Source of the DNA: Melaminivora sp034675505
Lineage (GTDB): Bacteria; Pseudomonadota; Gammaproteobacteria; Burkholderiales; Burkholderiaceae_C
Direction: 5' to 3'
Assembly (NCBI GenBank): GCA_034675505.1
Contig: JAUCDD010000045.1
Location: forward strand, 128,143 to 192,142
Length of the DNA: 64,000 bases
Part shown: piece by piece, positions 11,393 through 19,927 of the stretch
How positions within the stretch are numbered: position 1 is the first letter of the stretch
Layout: every line of letters begins with the position of its first letter
Program-made: the position numbers and the translations under genes
The notes under the pieces: model-generated
Database searches by the model: none
What the model was told of the DNA's origin: nothing
What the model saw: only the letters and a program-made list of their open reading frames with translations

Positions 11393-12816
11393 GGTGCTTC
11401 GGTGGATACGTGGATGTCGGCCTGCGCCATGCGGCGTTCGAACTCGCCCGGCTGGCCGCTCGCCTCCAGCAGCGCGGCCAGGGCCTGCACGTACTGGTTG
11501 GCGGTCTGGGCGCGCTCGGTCTGCACGCGGGCCAGGTTCAGGCGCGCGTCGATCAGCTCCAGCGGCGTGCCCGTGCCCTCGCGCAAGGCGGCGCTGCGCA
11601 GGCGCAGCAGCTCGCGCGCCAGGTCTTCCTGGGCCTGCTGGGCCAGGTACTGGGTGCGCGCCTGCTCGACGGCCAGCCAGTGCTTTTCGACCAGCAGGGC
11701 GATGTCGGACAGGGCCTGCTGCTCGGTCTGGTCGGCCTGGTCGAGCTTCTTTTGCGTGGCGGCGGCCAGCAGGTCGCGGTCCACGCTGTCCCACAGGGTG
11801 TAGCGCACGGCCACGCCGGCGACCCAGTTGGGCTTGCCGTGCGTGGCCAGCTCGTGCATGCCAAAGCCCAGCACCTGCGGGCGGCGCAGCGCCTCCTGCG
11901 CGTCCTGCAGCGCGCCGGCCTGGCGGCGCTTGGCCTGTACCTTGGCCAGGCCCGGGTGCTGCTGCCGGGCGCTGGCGATGAAATCGTCCAGCGGCGCCAG
12001 CGGCCGGCTGTCCACGAACAGCGGGTTGCCGGGCGCGAGCGGCGCGGGCAATTTCAGCGTGCGCGCCAGCGCCGTGGCGGCCAGGCGCGCGTCGTCGTCG
12101 GCCTTGCGCGCCTGCTGCTCGGCATCGGCCAGGGCGGCGCGCGCCTGCAGGCGCTCCAGCTCGGAGATCACGCCGGCGCGCAGCATGCGATCGGCCGCGT
12201 CGGCGTGCTCGCGCACGCCGGCCAGCGCCTGGCGGCGCAGCTGCGCGGCGCGCGCGGCCAGCTGCGCGCCGAAGTAGCGCTGCACCAGCAGCGTGTCCTG
12301 GCTGGCGGCGGTGGCGCCGGCGTCGGCCTGGGCCTCGTCGGCCATGGCGTCGAGCTCGCCGCGCACGGCGTCCGCCAGGCCGCCCAGGTAGATCGGCCAC
12401 AGCAGCGACACGCTGGCCGAGGCGCGGGTGGCCTCGCGCTGCAGGTTGACGCTGGCGGGCAGCTGCGGCAGCTGCCCGCCGATGGCGCCGCCCAGCTGCG
12501 GTGGCAGCAGCTGCAGGATGTTGCCCAGGGTCTGGCGCGCCGGGTCCAGGCTGATGTCGGCGTTGGCCGAGTAGTGGTAGGCCATGCCGGTGACGGCGAC
12601 CGTGGGCCCGCCCAGCCCCTGCATGGCCTGGCGGCGCAGGCGCGCGCCCCCGACCTCGCTGGCGGCAGCGCCCAGGCGGTCGGAGCGCGCCAGCAGCCAT
12701 TGGCGGGCCTGGGCGAAGCTGAGGGCCGGCGGCGCCGCAGCGGGCTGCGCCTGCACGGCCAGTGCGCAGGCCAGCAGCACGGCGGCGCCCAGCGTGGAAC
12801 GAAAAGGAGTCTTCAC
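11389..12816 (-). CDS. TolC-family outer membrane efflux protein
   Basis: An outer-membrane channel protein of about 475 residues. I prefer the GTG start at 12816 because it gives a clean signal peptide (K-T-P-F-R then LGAAVLLACALAVQA, cleaved near AQA). In-frame ATGs at 12855 and 12876 would put a non-signal extension before it, and none has a clear ribosome binding site. Two internally related halves, each with long Ala/Gln-rich helices (LSFAQARQWLLARSDRLG; TPLELIDARLNLARVQTERA), fit the OEP fold. It is the first gene of the export operon and is divergent from valS. Confidence 0.85.
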   Translation of the reverse strand: MKTPFRSTLGAAVLLACALAVQAQPAAAPPALSFAQARQWLLARSDRLGAAASEVGGARLRRQAMQGLGGPTVAVTGMAYHYSANADISLDPARQTLGNILQLLPPQLGGAIGGQLPQLPASVNLQREATRASASVSLLWPIYLGGLADAVRGELDAMADEAQADAGATAASQDTLLVQRYFGAQLAARAAQLRRQALAGVREHADAADRMLRAGVISELERLQARAALADAEQQARKADDDARLAATALARTLKLPAPLAPGNPLFVDSRPLAPLDDFIASARQQHPGLAKVQAKRRQAGALQDAQEALRRPQVLGFGMHELATHGKPNWVAGVAVRYTLWDSVDRDLLAAATQKKLDQADQTEQQALSDIALLVEKHWLAVEQARTQYLAQQAQEDLARELLRLRSAALREGTGTPLELIDARLNLARVQTERAQTANQYVQALAALLEASGQPGEFERRMAQADIHVSTEAP

Positions 12817-13006
12817 ATCGGGAATGGATGGCGTGGCAAGGGGCCAGCGCCGCATTGTGCCCAAACGTGCCTCCAAGGCTGTCAGCGCCCGCCTATTGAA
12901 TGAAAAATGGCAGTTGCCGGCGTCGATAAACGAGATTCAGCTATCAAACAAGGAGCGCCGGCGCACGGCATAAAATCCCGCCATCCTCCAACCTCCTGCC
13001 TCCAGG

Positions 13007-13030
13007 CGGCATCCCACGGGATGCCGTTTT
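13007..13030 (+). promoter_or_regulatory. Hairpin with T-run in the valS leader
   Basis: CGGCATCCC (13007-13015) and GGGATGCCG (13018-13026) pair perfectly, followed by TTTT. The structure ends only 8 bases before the valS start ATG at 13039. A likely -10 box TAAAAT lies at 12971-12976, so the hairpin would be in the transcript. It could act as an attenuator or translation-control hairpin; no leader peptide was identified. Confidence 0.4.
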
Positions 13031-13038
13031 GCATTCCC

Positions 13039-15913
13039 ATGAGCGACTCCCACACCCCGCAGCAGCCCGGCCTTGCCAGCCTGTCCAAGTCTTTCGAGCC
13101 CGCCCCGCTGGAGGCACATTGGGGCCCCGAGTGGGAGCGGCGCGGCTATGGCCGTGCCGGCGTGCGCGGCAGCGGCCAGCCGGACGTGGCCCAGCCGTCG
13201 TTTGCCATCCAGCTGCCGCCGCCCAACGTGACGGGCACGCTGCACATGGGCCACGCGTTCAACCAGACCATCATGGACAGCCTGGCGCGCTACCACCGCA
13301 TGCGCGGCCACAACACGGCCTGGATCCCCGGCACCGACCACGCCGGCATCGCCACGCAGATCGTGGTCGAGCGCCAGCTGCAGGAGCAGGGCGTGAGCCG
13401 CCACGACCTGGGCCGCAAGAATTTCGTCGCCAAGGTGTGGGAATGGAAGGAGCACAGCGGCAACACCATCACCACGCAGATGCGCCGCCTGGGCGACACC
13501 GTGGACTGGAGCCGCGAGTACTTCACCATGGACGACCGGCTGTCCACAGTGGTGACCGAGACCTTCGTCAGGCTGTACGAGCAGGGCCTGATCTACCGCG
13601 GCAAGCGCCTGGTCAACTGGGACCCCAAGCTGCAGTCCGCCGTGTCCGACCTGGAAGTCGAGAGCGAGGAGAAAGACGGCTCGCTGTGGCACATCGCCTA
13701 CCCGCTGGCCGACGGCCAGGGGCAGCTGGTGGTGGCCACGACGCGCCCCGAGACCATGCTGGGCGACGTGGCCGTGATGGTGCACCCCGAGGACGAGCGC
13801 TATGCGCACCTGGTCGGCAAGACGGTGAAGCTGCCCTTGTCCGAGCGCGAGATCCCGGTGATCGCCGACGAATACGTGGACAAGGACTTCGGCACCGGCG
13901 TGGTCAAGGTGACGCCGGCGCATGACCAGAACGACTACCAGGTGGGCCTACGCCACGGCCTGCCCATGATCTGCGTGCTGACGCTGGCCGCCACCATCAA
14001 CGACAACGCGCCGGCCCGCTACCGGGGCATGGACCGGTTTGCCGCGCGCAAGGCCGTGGTGGCCGACCTGGAGGCGCTGGGCCTGCTGGTCGAGGTGAAA
14101 AAGCACAAGCTGATGGTGCCGATCTGCACCCGCACCGGCCAGGTCATCGAACCCATGCTGACCGACCAGTGGTTCGTCGCCATGAACAAGACCGGCGCGG
14201 GCGACGCCACCGGCAAGTCCATCGCGCAAAAGGCCATCGACGCGGTGGCCAGCGGCCAGGTGTCCTTCGTGCCCGAGAACTGGGTCAACACCTACAACCA
14301 GTGGATGAACAACATCCAGGACTGGTGCATCTCGCGCCAGCTGTGGTGGGGCCACCAGATCCCGGCCTGGTATGACGAGGACGGCAAGGTGTACGTGGCC
14401 AGGAGCGAAGCCGAGGCCCAGGCGCAGGCGCCGGGCAGGCAGCTCAAGCGCGACGAGGATGTGCTGGACACCTGGTACTCGTCCGCCCTGGTGCCCTTCT
14501 CCACCATGGGCTGGCCGCAGCCGGCCCAGCGCGCCACCGACGACTTCAACCTCTACCTGCCCAGCTCGGTGCTGGTCACGGGCTACGACATCATCTTCTT
14601 CTGGGTCGCCCGGATGATCATGATGACCACGCACTTCACCGGGCGCGTGCCGTTCAGGCATGTCTACATCCACGGCCTGGTGCTGGACGCGCACGGCAAG
14701 AAGATGAGCAAGTCCGAGGGCAACGTGCTCGACCCCGTGGACCTGATCGACGGCATCTCCCTCGCACCCCTGCTGGACAAGCGCACCACCGGCCTGCGCC
14801 GCCCCGAGACTGCGCCCAAGGTGCGCAAGGCGACGCAGGATGAGTTTCCCCGGGCATCCCGGCCTACGGCGCCGACGCGCTGCGCTTCACCTTCGCGGCG
14901 CTCGCGAGCCTGGGCCGCAGCATCAACTTCGACAGCAAGCGCTGCGAGGGCTACCGCAACTTCTGCAACAAGCTCTGGAACGCCAGCCGCTTCGTGCTGA
15001 TGAACTGCGAGGGCCACGACTGCGGCCTGGACACCACGCAGGGCTGCACCGAGGCCTACCTGGACTTCAGCCAGCCCGACCGCTGGATCGTCTCGCGCCT
15101 GCAAAAGGTGGAGGCCGAGGTGGCGAAGGGCTTTGCCGAATACCGCCTGGACAACGCCGCCAATGCCATCTACGACTTCGTCTGGAACGAGTTCTGCGAC
15201 TGGTACCTGGAGATCGCCAAGGTGCAGATCCAGACCGGCAGCGCGGCCCGGCAGCGCGCCACGCGGCGCACGCTGATCCGCGTGCTCGAAGCCATCCTGC
15301 GCCTGGCGCACCCCATCATCCCGTTCGTGACGGAAGCCCTGTGGCAGGTGGTGGCGCCGATTGCCGGCCTGCCCGGCGCCTCCATCGCCATCGCCGCCTA
15401 TCCGCAGGCGCAGCCGCAAAAGATCGACGAGGCCGCCGAGAGCTACGTCGCCCGCATCAAGCAGATGGTGGATGCCTGCCGCGCGCTGCGCGGCGAGATG
15501 GGCGTCTCGCCCGCCCAGCGCCTGCCGCTGCTGGCCGTGGCCGACACGCCGCAGGACGCCGCCTTCGTGCGCGCCAACGCCGCCGTGCTGCAAAACCTGG
15601 CCAAGCTGAGCGAGGTGAAGGTGTTCGATGACGCCGCCGCCTGGGCCAGCGAGGCGCAGAACGCCCCCGTCAACGTGGTCGGCGGCGCGCGCCTGGCGCT
15701 GTTCGTCGAGATCGACGTGGCCGCCGAACGGGCGCGCCTGTCCAAGGAAGCCGCCCGCCTGCAGGGCGAGATCGCCAAGGCCCAGGCCAAGCTGGGCAAC
15801 GAGGCCTTCGTCGCCAAGGCCCCCGCCGCCGTGCTGGAGCAGAGAAAAAACGCGCCGCCGACTTCGGCAGCACGCTCACGCGCATCCAGGAACAACTCGC
15901 CCGCCTGGGCTGA
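13039..15913 (+). CDS. valS: Valine-tRNA ligase, with two frameshifts
   Basis: Charges tRNA-Val with valine. Class I signatures are intact: HIGH-type PPPNVTGTLHMGHAF near residue 55-70 and KMSKSEGN (14701-14724). The editing domain lies between them. The frame breaks near 14851 (ATQDEFP, then GIPAYGADALRFTFAALASLG in another frame) and again after 15842 (AAVLEQ, then KKRAADFGSTLTRIQEQLARLG). Adding one base at each point gives a continuous protein of about 958 residues with the normal C-terminal coiled coil. An essential gene cannot carry two inactivating shifts, so these are almost certainly sequence errors. ATG 13039 (MSDSHTPQQPG) is the preferred start. Confidence 0.95.
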
Positions 15914-15978
15914 CCCGCCGCCCGCGCCCTTGCTCCCTCGGGCCGAGGGAGCCCCATCCTGAGAAAAGCCCCATCGCC

Positions 15979-16863
15979 ATGACCAGCACCCGCATCCGCA
16001 AAGCCGTTTTCCCCGTCGCCGGGCTCGGCACCCGCTTCCTGCCCGCCACCAAGGCCAGCCCCAAGGAGATGCTGCCCGTGGTGGACAAACCGCTGATCCA
16101 GTACGCGGTGGAGGAGGCCTACGAGGCCGGCATCCGCGACATGGTGTTCGTCACCGGCCGCAGCAAGCGCGCCATCGAGGACCATTTCGACACCTCCTAC
16201 GAACTGGAGTCTGAGCTGGAGGCGGCCGGCAAGCAGGAAATGCTGCAGCTGGTGCGCAGCGTCAGCCCCGACGACATGAACTGCCTGTTCGTGCGCCAGC
16301 CGCGCTCGCTGGGCCTGGGGCATGCGGTGCTGTGCGCCGAGCCGCTGGTGGGCAACGAGGCTTTTGCCGTCATCCTGGCCGACGACCTGATGGTGGGCAA
16401 CAACGGCGGCCCCGGCGTGATGGCGCAGATGACGGCGGCCTTCGAGAAGCAGGGCCGCTCGCTGCTCGCCGTGCAGGAAGTGCCGCCCGAGCACACCCGC
16501 CGCTACGGCATCGTGCGCGGCGAGAGCGCCGGCGGGCCGCTGCTGCGGGTCGAGGAAGTGGTGGAAAAACCAGCCCCGGAGAAAGCCCCCTCGCGCATGG
16601 GCGTGGCCGGCCGCTACGTGCTCACCCCGCGCATCTTCGAGGAAATCCGCAACCAGCCGCGCGGCGTGGGCGGCGAGATCCAGCTCACTGACGCCATCGC
16701 CCGGCTGATCCAGCACGAGGCGGTGTACGCCTTCCAGTACACCGGCAAGCGGTATGACTGCGGCAGCAAGGAAGGCTTCCTGGAGGCGACCGTCGAGCTG
16801 GCGCTGCAGCACCCGCAGGTGGGCGGGTATTTCCGGGACTATCTGAAGTCGCTCTCGCTCTGA
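15979..16863 (+). CDS. galU: UTP-glucose-1-phosphate uridylyltransferase
   Basis: A 294-residue enzyme that makes UDP-glucose, the precursor for exopolysaccharide, LPS sugars and the cellulose encoded further along this window. The N-terminus shows the nucleotidyltransferase motif FPVAGLGTRFLPATKASPKE with the catalytic Lys, then VDKPLIQYAVEEAYEAGI; later motifs include FAVILADDLMV and the C-terminal YDCGSKEGFLEA. It begins 65 bases after valS on the same strand. A TAGCTA-type repeat follows the stop codon. Confidence 0.96.
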   Translation: MTSTRIRKAVFPVAGLGTRFLPATKASPKEMLPVVDKPLIQYAVEEAYEAGIRDMVFVTGRSKRAIEDHFDTSYELESELEAAGKQEMLQLVRSVSPDDMNCLFVRQPRSLGLGHAVLCAEPLVGNEAFAVILADDLMVGNNGGPGVMAQMTAAFEKQGRSLLAVQEVPPEHTRRYGIVRGESAGGPLLRVEEVVEKPAPEKAPSRMGVAGRYVLTPRIFEEIRNQPRGVGGEIQLTDAIARLIQHEAVYAFQYTGKRYDCGSKEGFLEATVELALQHPQVGGYFRDYLKSLSL

Positions 16864-16869
16864 TTTTGA

Positions 16870-16915
16870 TAGCTATCAGCGCCTGAATCACGCCGGCTGC
16901 GGGCCGATTCGACCC
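16870..16915 (+). repeat. TAGCTA-type intergenic repeat, copy 2
   Basis: Starts with the palindrome GATAGCTATC (16868-16877), seven bases after the galU stop. It continues with AGCGCCTGAATCACGCCGGC and matches copy 5 (minus strand, 49380-49425) over most of its length. Confidence 0.55.
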
Positions 16916-16956
16916 AAGACTCTCGGCCTGCGTCACAATTTGTCGCAACCCGGCCC

Positions 16957-18027
16957 ATGATGGCAGGCATGACCGCCCTGACATCCCCCACCGGCCGCGA
17001 CGACCCGCTGTACCTGCGCGCGCGCCAGGTCGTGCTCTTTCGCCAGGACCCCAGCATCGCCACCCTGCAACGCGCCCTGCGCATTGGCCACGAGCACGCC
17101 ACGCGCCTGCGTGACGCCATGCTTGGCGACATCCTGGATCACGACGAGCAGGAGCAGCGCTGGCGCATTGCCGACGGCGCCCAGGAGGGGCCGGACCTGC
17201 TGCTGCAGGACAAGCTCGCCCAGGCCGCCCACTGGATCAGCACCGCGCAAGGCATGGTCGTGGCCGCAGGCGCCGGCATGGGCATCGATTCCGGCCTGCC
17301 CGACTACCGGGGCGACGAGGGCTTTTGGCGCGCCTACCCCGCGCTGGGCCGCAGCCGCCTGCGGTTCGACCGCATCGCCTCGCCCCAGGCGTTCCAGGAG
17401 CACCCCGCCACTGCCTGGGGCTTCTATGGCCACCGCCTGAACCTGTACCGCGCCGCCACGCCGCATACCGGCTTCGAGCTGCTGCGCGCCTGGGGGCAGC
17501 GCATGCAGCAAGGCTGCTTCGTGTTCACCAGCAATGTGGACGGGCACTTCCAGAAGGCAGGCTTTCCCGCCGCCCGCGTACACGAATGCCACGGTTCCAT
17601 CCACCGGCTGCAATGCACGGCCAACTGCAGCGGGGACATCTGGTTCACGGCGGATCTGCGCCCTCAGGTGAACGAAGCGGCGTGCGAATGGGTGGGCGAA
17701 CTGCCCACCTGCCCCCGCTGCGGGACGCTGGCGCGGCCCAACATCCTGATGTTCGATGACTGGCACTGGAACCACACTCGCAGCCAGCAGCAGCGCACGC
17801 TGCTGGACAGGTGGCTGGACAGCGCCCAGGCTCCGCTGGTGATCGAAATCGGCGCGGGCCGCGCCGTGCCCACGGTGCGCAACTTCACCCGGCGCATGCA
17901 GCAGCGCGGCAGCCGGCTGATCCGCATCAACCTGCATGAGGCGAACATCCACAACCCTGTCGATATCGAGCTGGCGCTCGGAGCCAGGGAAGCGCTGGAC
18001 AGGATTGCCATGCATCTTGATGCGTAG
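16957..18027 (+). CDS. SIR2-family NAD-dependent enzyme with an N-terminal FtsK-gamma-like winged helix
   Basis: A 356-residue protein. Residues about 16-62 (DPLYLRARQVVLFRQDPSIA, TLQRALRIGHEHATRLRDAM) look like the FtsK gamma winged helix, which in FtsK reads DNA orientation sequences. From about residue 90 it is a sirtuin: AGAGMGIDSGLPDYRG (NAD site), FTSNVDGHF, the catalytic His in VHECHGSIHRL, and four zinc cysteines in QCTANC and TCPRC. The zinc site and HG motif fit a true deacylase or ADP-ribosyl-type sirtuin rather than only an NADase. The start is the first ATG of a cluster at 16957/16960/16969, without a clear ribosome binding site. It opens a lower-GC block with DUF262 genes, which suggests a defence role. 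Confidence 0.88.
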   Translation: MMAGMTALTSPTGRDDPLYLRARQVVLFRQDPSIATLQRALRIGHEHATRLRDAMLGDILDHDEQEQRWRIADGAQEGPDLLLQDKLAQAAHWISTAQGMVVAAGAGMGIDSGLPDYRGDEGFWRAYPALGRSRLRFDRIASPQAFQEHPATAWGFYGHRLNLYRAATPHTGFELLRAWGQRMQQGCFVFTSNVDGHFQKAGFPAARVHECHGSIHRLQCTANCSGDIWFTADLRPQVNEAACEWVGELPTCPRCGTLARPNILMFDDWHWNHTRSQQQRTLLDRWLDSAQAPLVIEIGAGRAVPTVRNFTRRMQQRGSRLIRINLHEANIHNPVDIELALGAREALDRIAMHLDA

Positions 18028-18181
18028 TTGAGTACGAATTCAGGCGGTTTTCCGCGAGGCGTCCGGACGTTGAACCGGGCATTCGCAGCATCCTCGACGA
18101 ATGCTGCGATGCAGCCCTGCGTGACATGAGCCCCTATCACCCAGGACGATTCCTTTTGACGCACCAGAAAGCCCTAGCCCC

Positions 18182-18568
18182 ATGACCCCAGAACTTGACA
18201 CCCTGCTGTGCCAGCGCCACCCGCAGCTCTTGCAACACCGCCACGCCGACCGGCAAACCTGCGCCATGGGCTGGGGAGTGCAATGCGGCGACGGCTGGTT
18301 CACCTTGATCGACACGCTGTGCGAACGCCTGCAACAGGAAACCGAACAGGACGACGCACCACAGGCAGCGGCCATGCAGATCAAGCAGAAGTGGGGCCGG
18401 CTGCGCTTTGTCCTGGAGCCCGCCACCGAACGCCAGCAAGCCATGATCGACCTGGCCGAAGCCTTGTCCGCGCGCCTGTGCGAGTCGTGCGGCAAGCCCG
18501 GCCAGATGGCATCCATCCGTGGCTATCGCACCCCGCGCTGCGCGGAGCACACACCGCCTGCGCCTTGA
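18182..18568 (+). CDS. Conserved hypothetical protein with C-terminal Cys motif
   Basis: A 128-residue protein of unknown function. Its pattern MGWGVQCGDGWFTLIDTLCE (residues about 29-48), QIKQKWGRLRFVL, and the tail CESCGKPG followed by a last Cys before a His (CAEH) matches, from memory, a small protein family common in phages and prophages. The Cys residues could bind zinc. It lies 154 bases after the SIR2 gene and 78 bases before the first DUF262 gene, all on one strand, so it may be a member of the same locus or a passenger. Confidence 0.7.
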   Translation: MTPELDTLLCQRHPQLLQHRHADRQTCAMGWGVQCGDGWFTLIDTLCERLQQETEQDDAPQAAAMQIKQKWGRLRFVLEPATERQQAMIDLAEALSARLCESCGKPGQMASIRGYRTPRCAEHTPPAP

Positions 18569-18646
18569 CGGCAGTGCAGCCAGTGCGTGACCCGCGCGGG
18601 CTGGCTCCACCAGGACACTCTGACAGCAACACAAGAAAGACAACAC

Positions 18647-19927
18647 ATGGCAATCAAGGAGGCCGGGGTCAGCGCCGTCAGCGTAGGCGCGCTGCTGGCG
18701 CAAAAGCTGCGCATTCCCGAATACCAGCGCCCCTACCGCTGGCGGCCCGAGATGGCCTTGCAATTGGTGGACGATCTCAGGGAAGCGCAAGCCCGCAGCG
18801 AAGATGTCCCGTATGTGCTGGGCGCAGTCATTCTTCACGAGCGCGAAGGTTGGCTGGATGTGGTGGACGGCCAGCAACGGCTGCTGACGCTGCACATGAT
18901 CTTTGGCGTGCTGCAGTCCAAGGATCTGCTGCCCGATCGCCAGGACAAGTCGCCGGTATCCCTGGTGTGGCACGCCCTTCAGCATCGGCTGGCCGGGCTG
19001 GACAGGCCCGAGAATGACAGCCTGCTCGACTTCATCAGCAACCGGTGCCAACTGGTGCGCGTGGTGACCGACGACGTGGACGAGGCTTTTCGGGTGTTCG
19101 ATTCGCAGAACTACCGCGGCAAGCCGCTGGCCCCCCACGACCTGCTCAAGGCCCACCATCTGCGGGCAATGCGAGACGAATCGGCCGCGATGCAAACCGC
19201 CGTGGTCGAGGCCTGGGAGTCGGTGACGGACGAGAAGCTGCACCGTCTCTTTGCCGTTTTTCTGTACCGCATTGCCCGTTGGTCACGCGGCGAAAGCGCA
19301 CCGGGCTTTTCCATTCACAACATCGGCATCTTCAAGGGCATTGCGCCGACACCCCACGCTCGCGCGCTTGTGCCTTGCGAGCGCTACCACCTGGCGGCGC
19401 AGACTGCATTGCCGTTGCTGACGTCCTGGCTGGCACCTGTGACGCTGGACGAGCGGGACGCGGCACGCAGCCGGTTTCAGCTGGATGCACCGCCAATCGC
19501 AGGGCGGCCTTTCTTCGAGATGGTGTCCTTCATGTTGAAGGAGCTGGAATTGGTGGAGCAGGAGGCCAAAGAGCGTGTCAGCCACTTCGACAAGTCGCGC
19601 GGGCGCTACCGCTATACCCATGAGCTCTTCATCGCCGCCCTGCTCTACTACACCAACAAATTCGGCAGCAACGACCTGCCACAAGCCCGCGACAGGTTGT
19701 TTGCCTGGGCCTACGCGCTGCGGGTGGAGAAGGCCCGCGTGCAGTTTGCGTCCATCGACAACCGGGCACGTGGCAAGGACGATGCAGCCGCCTCGCCCTT
19801 CGTCCTGATGCGCAATGCCATCGCGGCGCAGGCCATCCAAAGGCTCGCGATAGCAAAGCCCACGCCGTACCGCGCCGAACACGAAAAAGAACTCCAGGCC
19901 CTCATCCAACCCCTATGCACACCATGA
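18647..19927 (+). CDS. DUF262 protein without nuclease domain
   Basis: A 426-residue protein whose N-terminal half is a DUF262 (ParB/sulfiredoxin-like) domain: IPEYQRPYRWRPE at about 23-35, YVLGAVILHE, and the signature VVDGQQRLLTLHMIF at about 72-86. A second conserved stretch follows (FDSQNYRGKPLAPHDLLKAH, about 152-171). The C-terminal part is helical and lacks the HNH residues of DUF1524. In GmrSD and SspE the DGQQR motif belongs to the nucleotide-hydrolysing sensor domain. ATG 18647 is chosen over a GTG at 18587. Its stop overlaps the next gene (ATGA), so the two proteins are translationally coupled and probably act together. Confidence 0.88.
   Translation: MAIKEAGVSAVSVGALLAQKLRIPEYQRPYRWRPEMALQLVDDLREAQARSEDVPYVLGAVILHEREGWLDVVDGQQRLLTLHMIFGVLQSKDLLPDRQDKSPVSLVWHALQHRLAGLDRPENDSLLDFISNRCQLVRVVTDDVDEAFRVFDSQNYRGKPLAPHDLLKAHHLRAMRDESAAMQTAVVEAWESVTDEKLHRLFAVFLYRIARWSRGESAPGFSIHNIGIFKGIAPTPHARALVPCERYHLAAQTALPLLTSWLAPVTLDERDAARSRFQLDAPPIAGRPFFEMVSFMLKELELVEQEAKERVSHFDKSRGRYRYTHELFIAALLYYTNKFGSNDLPQARDRLFAWAYALRVEKARVQFASIDNRARGKDDAAASPFVLMRNAIAAQAIQRLAIAKPTPYRAEHEKELQALIQPLCTP

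Noticed and set aside
16957..18027. A Thoeris-like ThsA reading of the SIR2 gene
   Set aside because: There is no TIR-domain ThsB partner and no SLOG domain, and the zinc cysteines and N-terminal winged helix do not fit ThsA.
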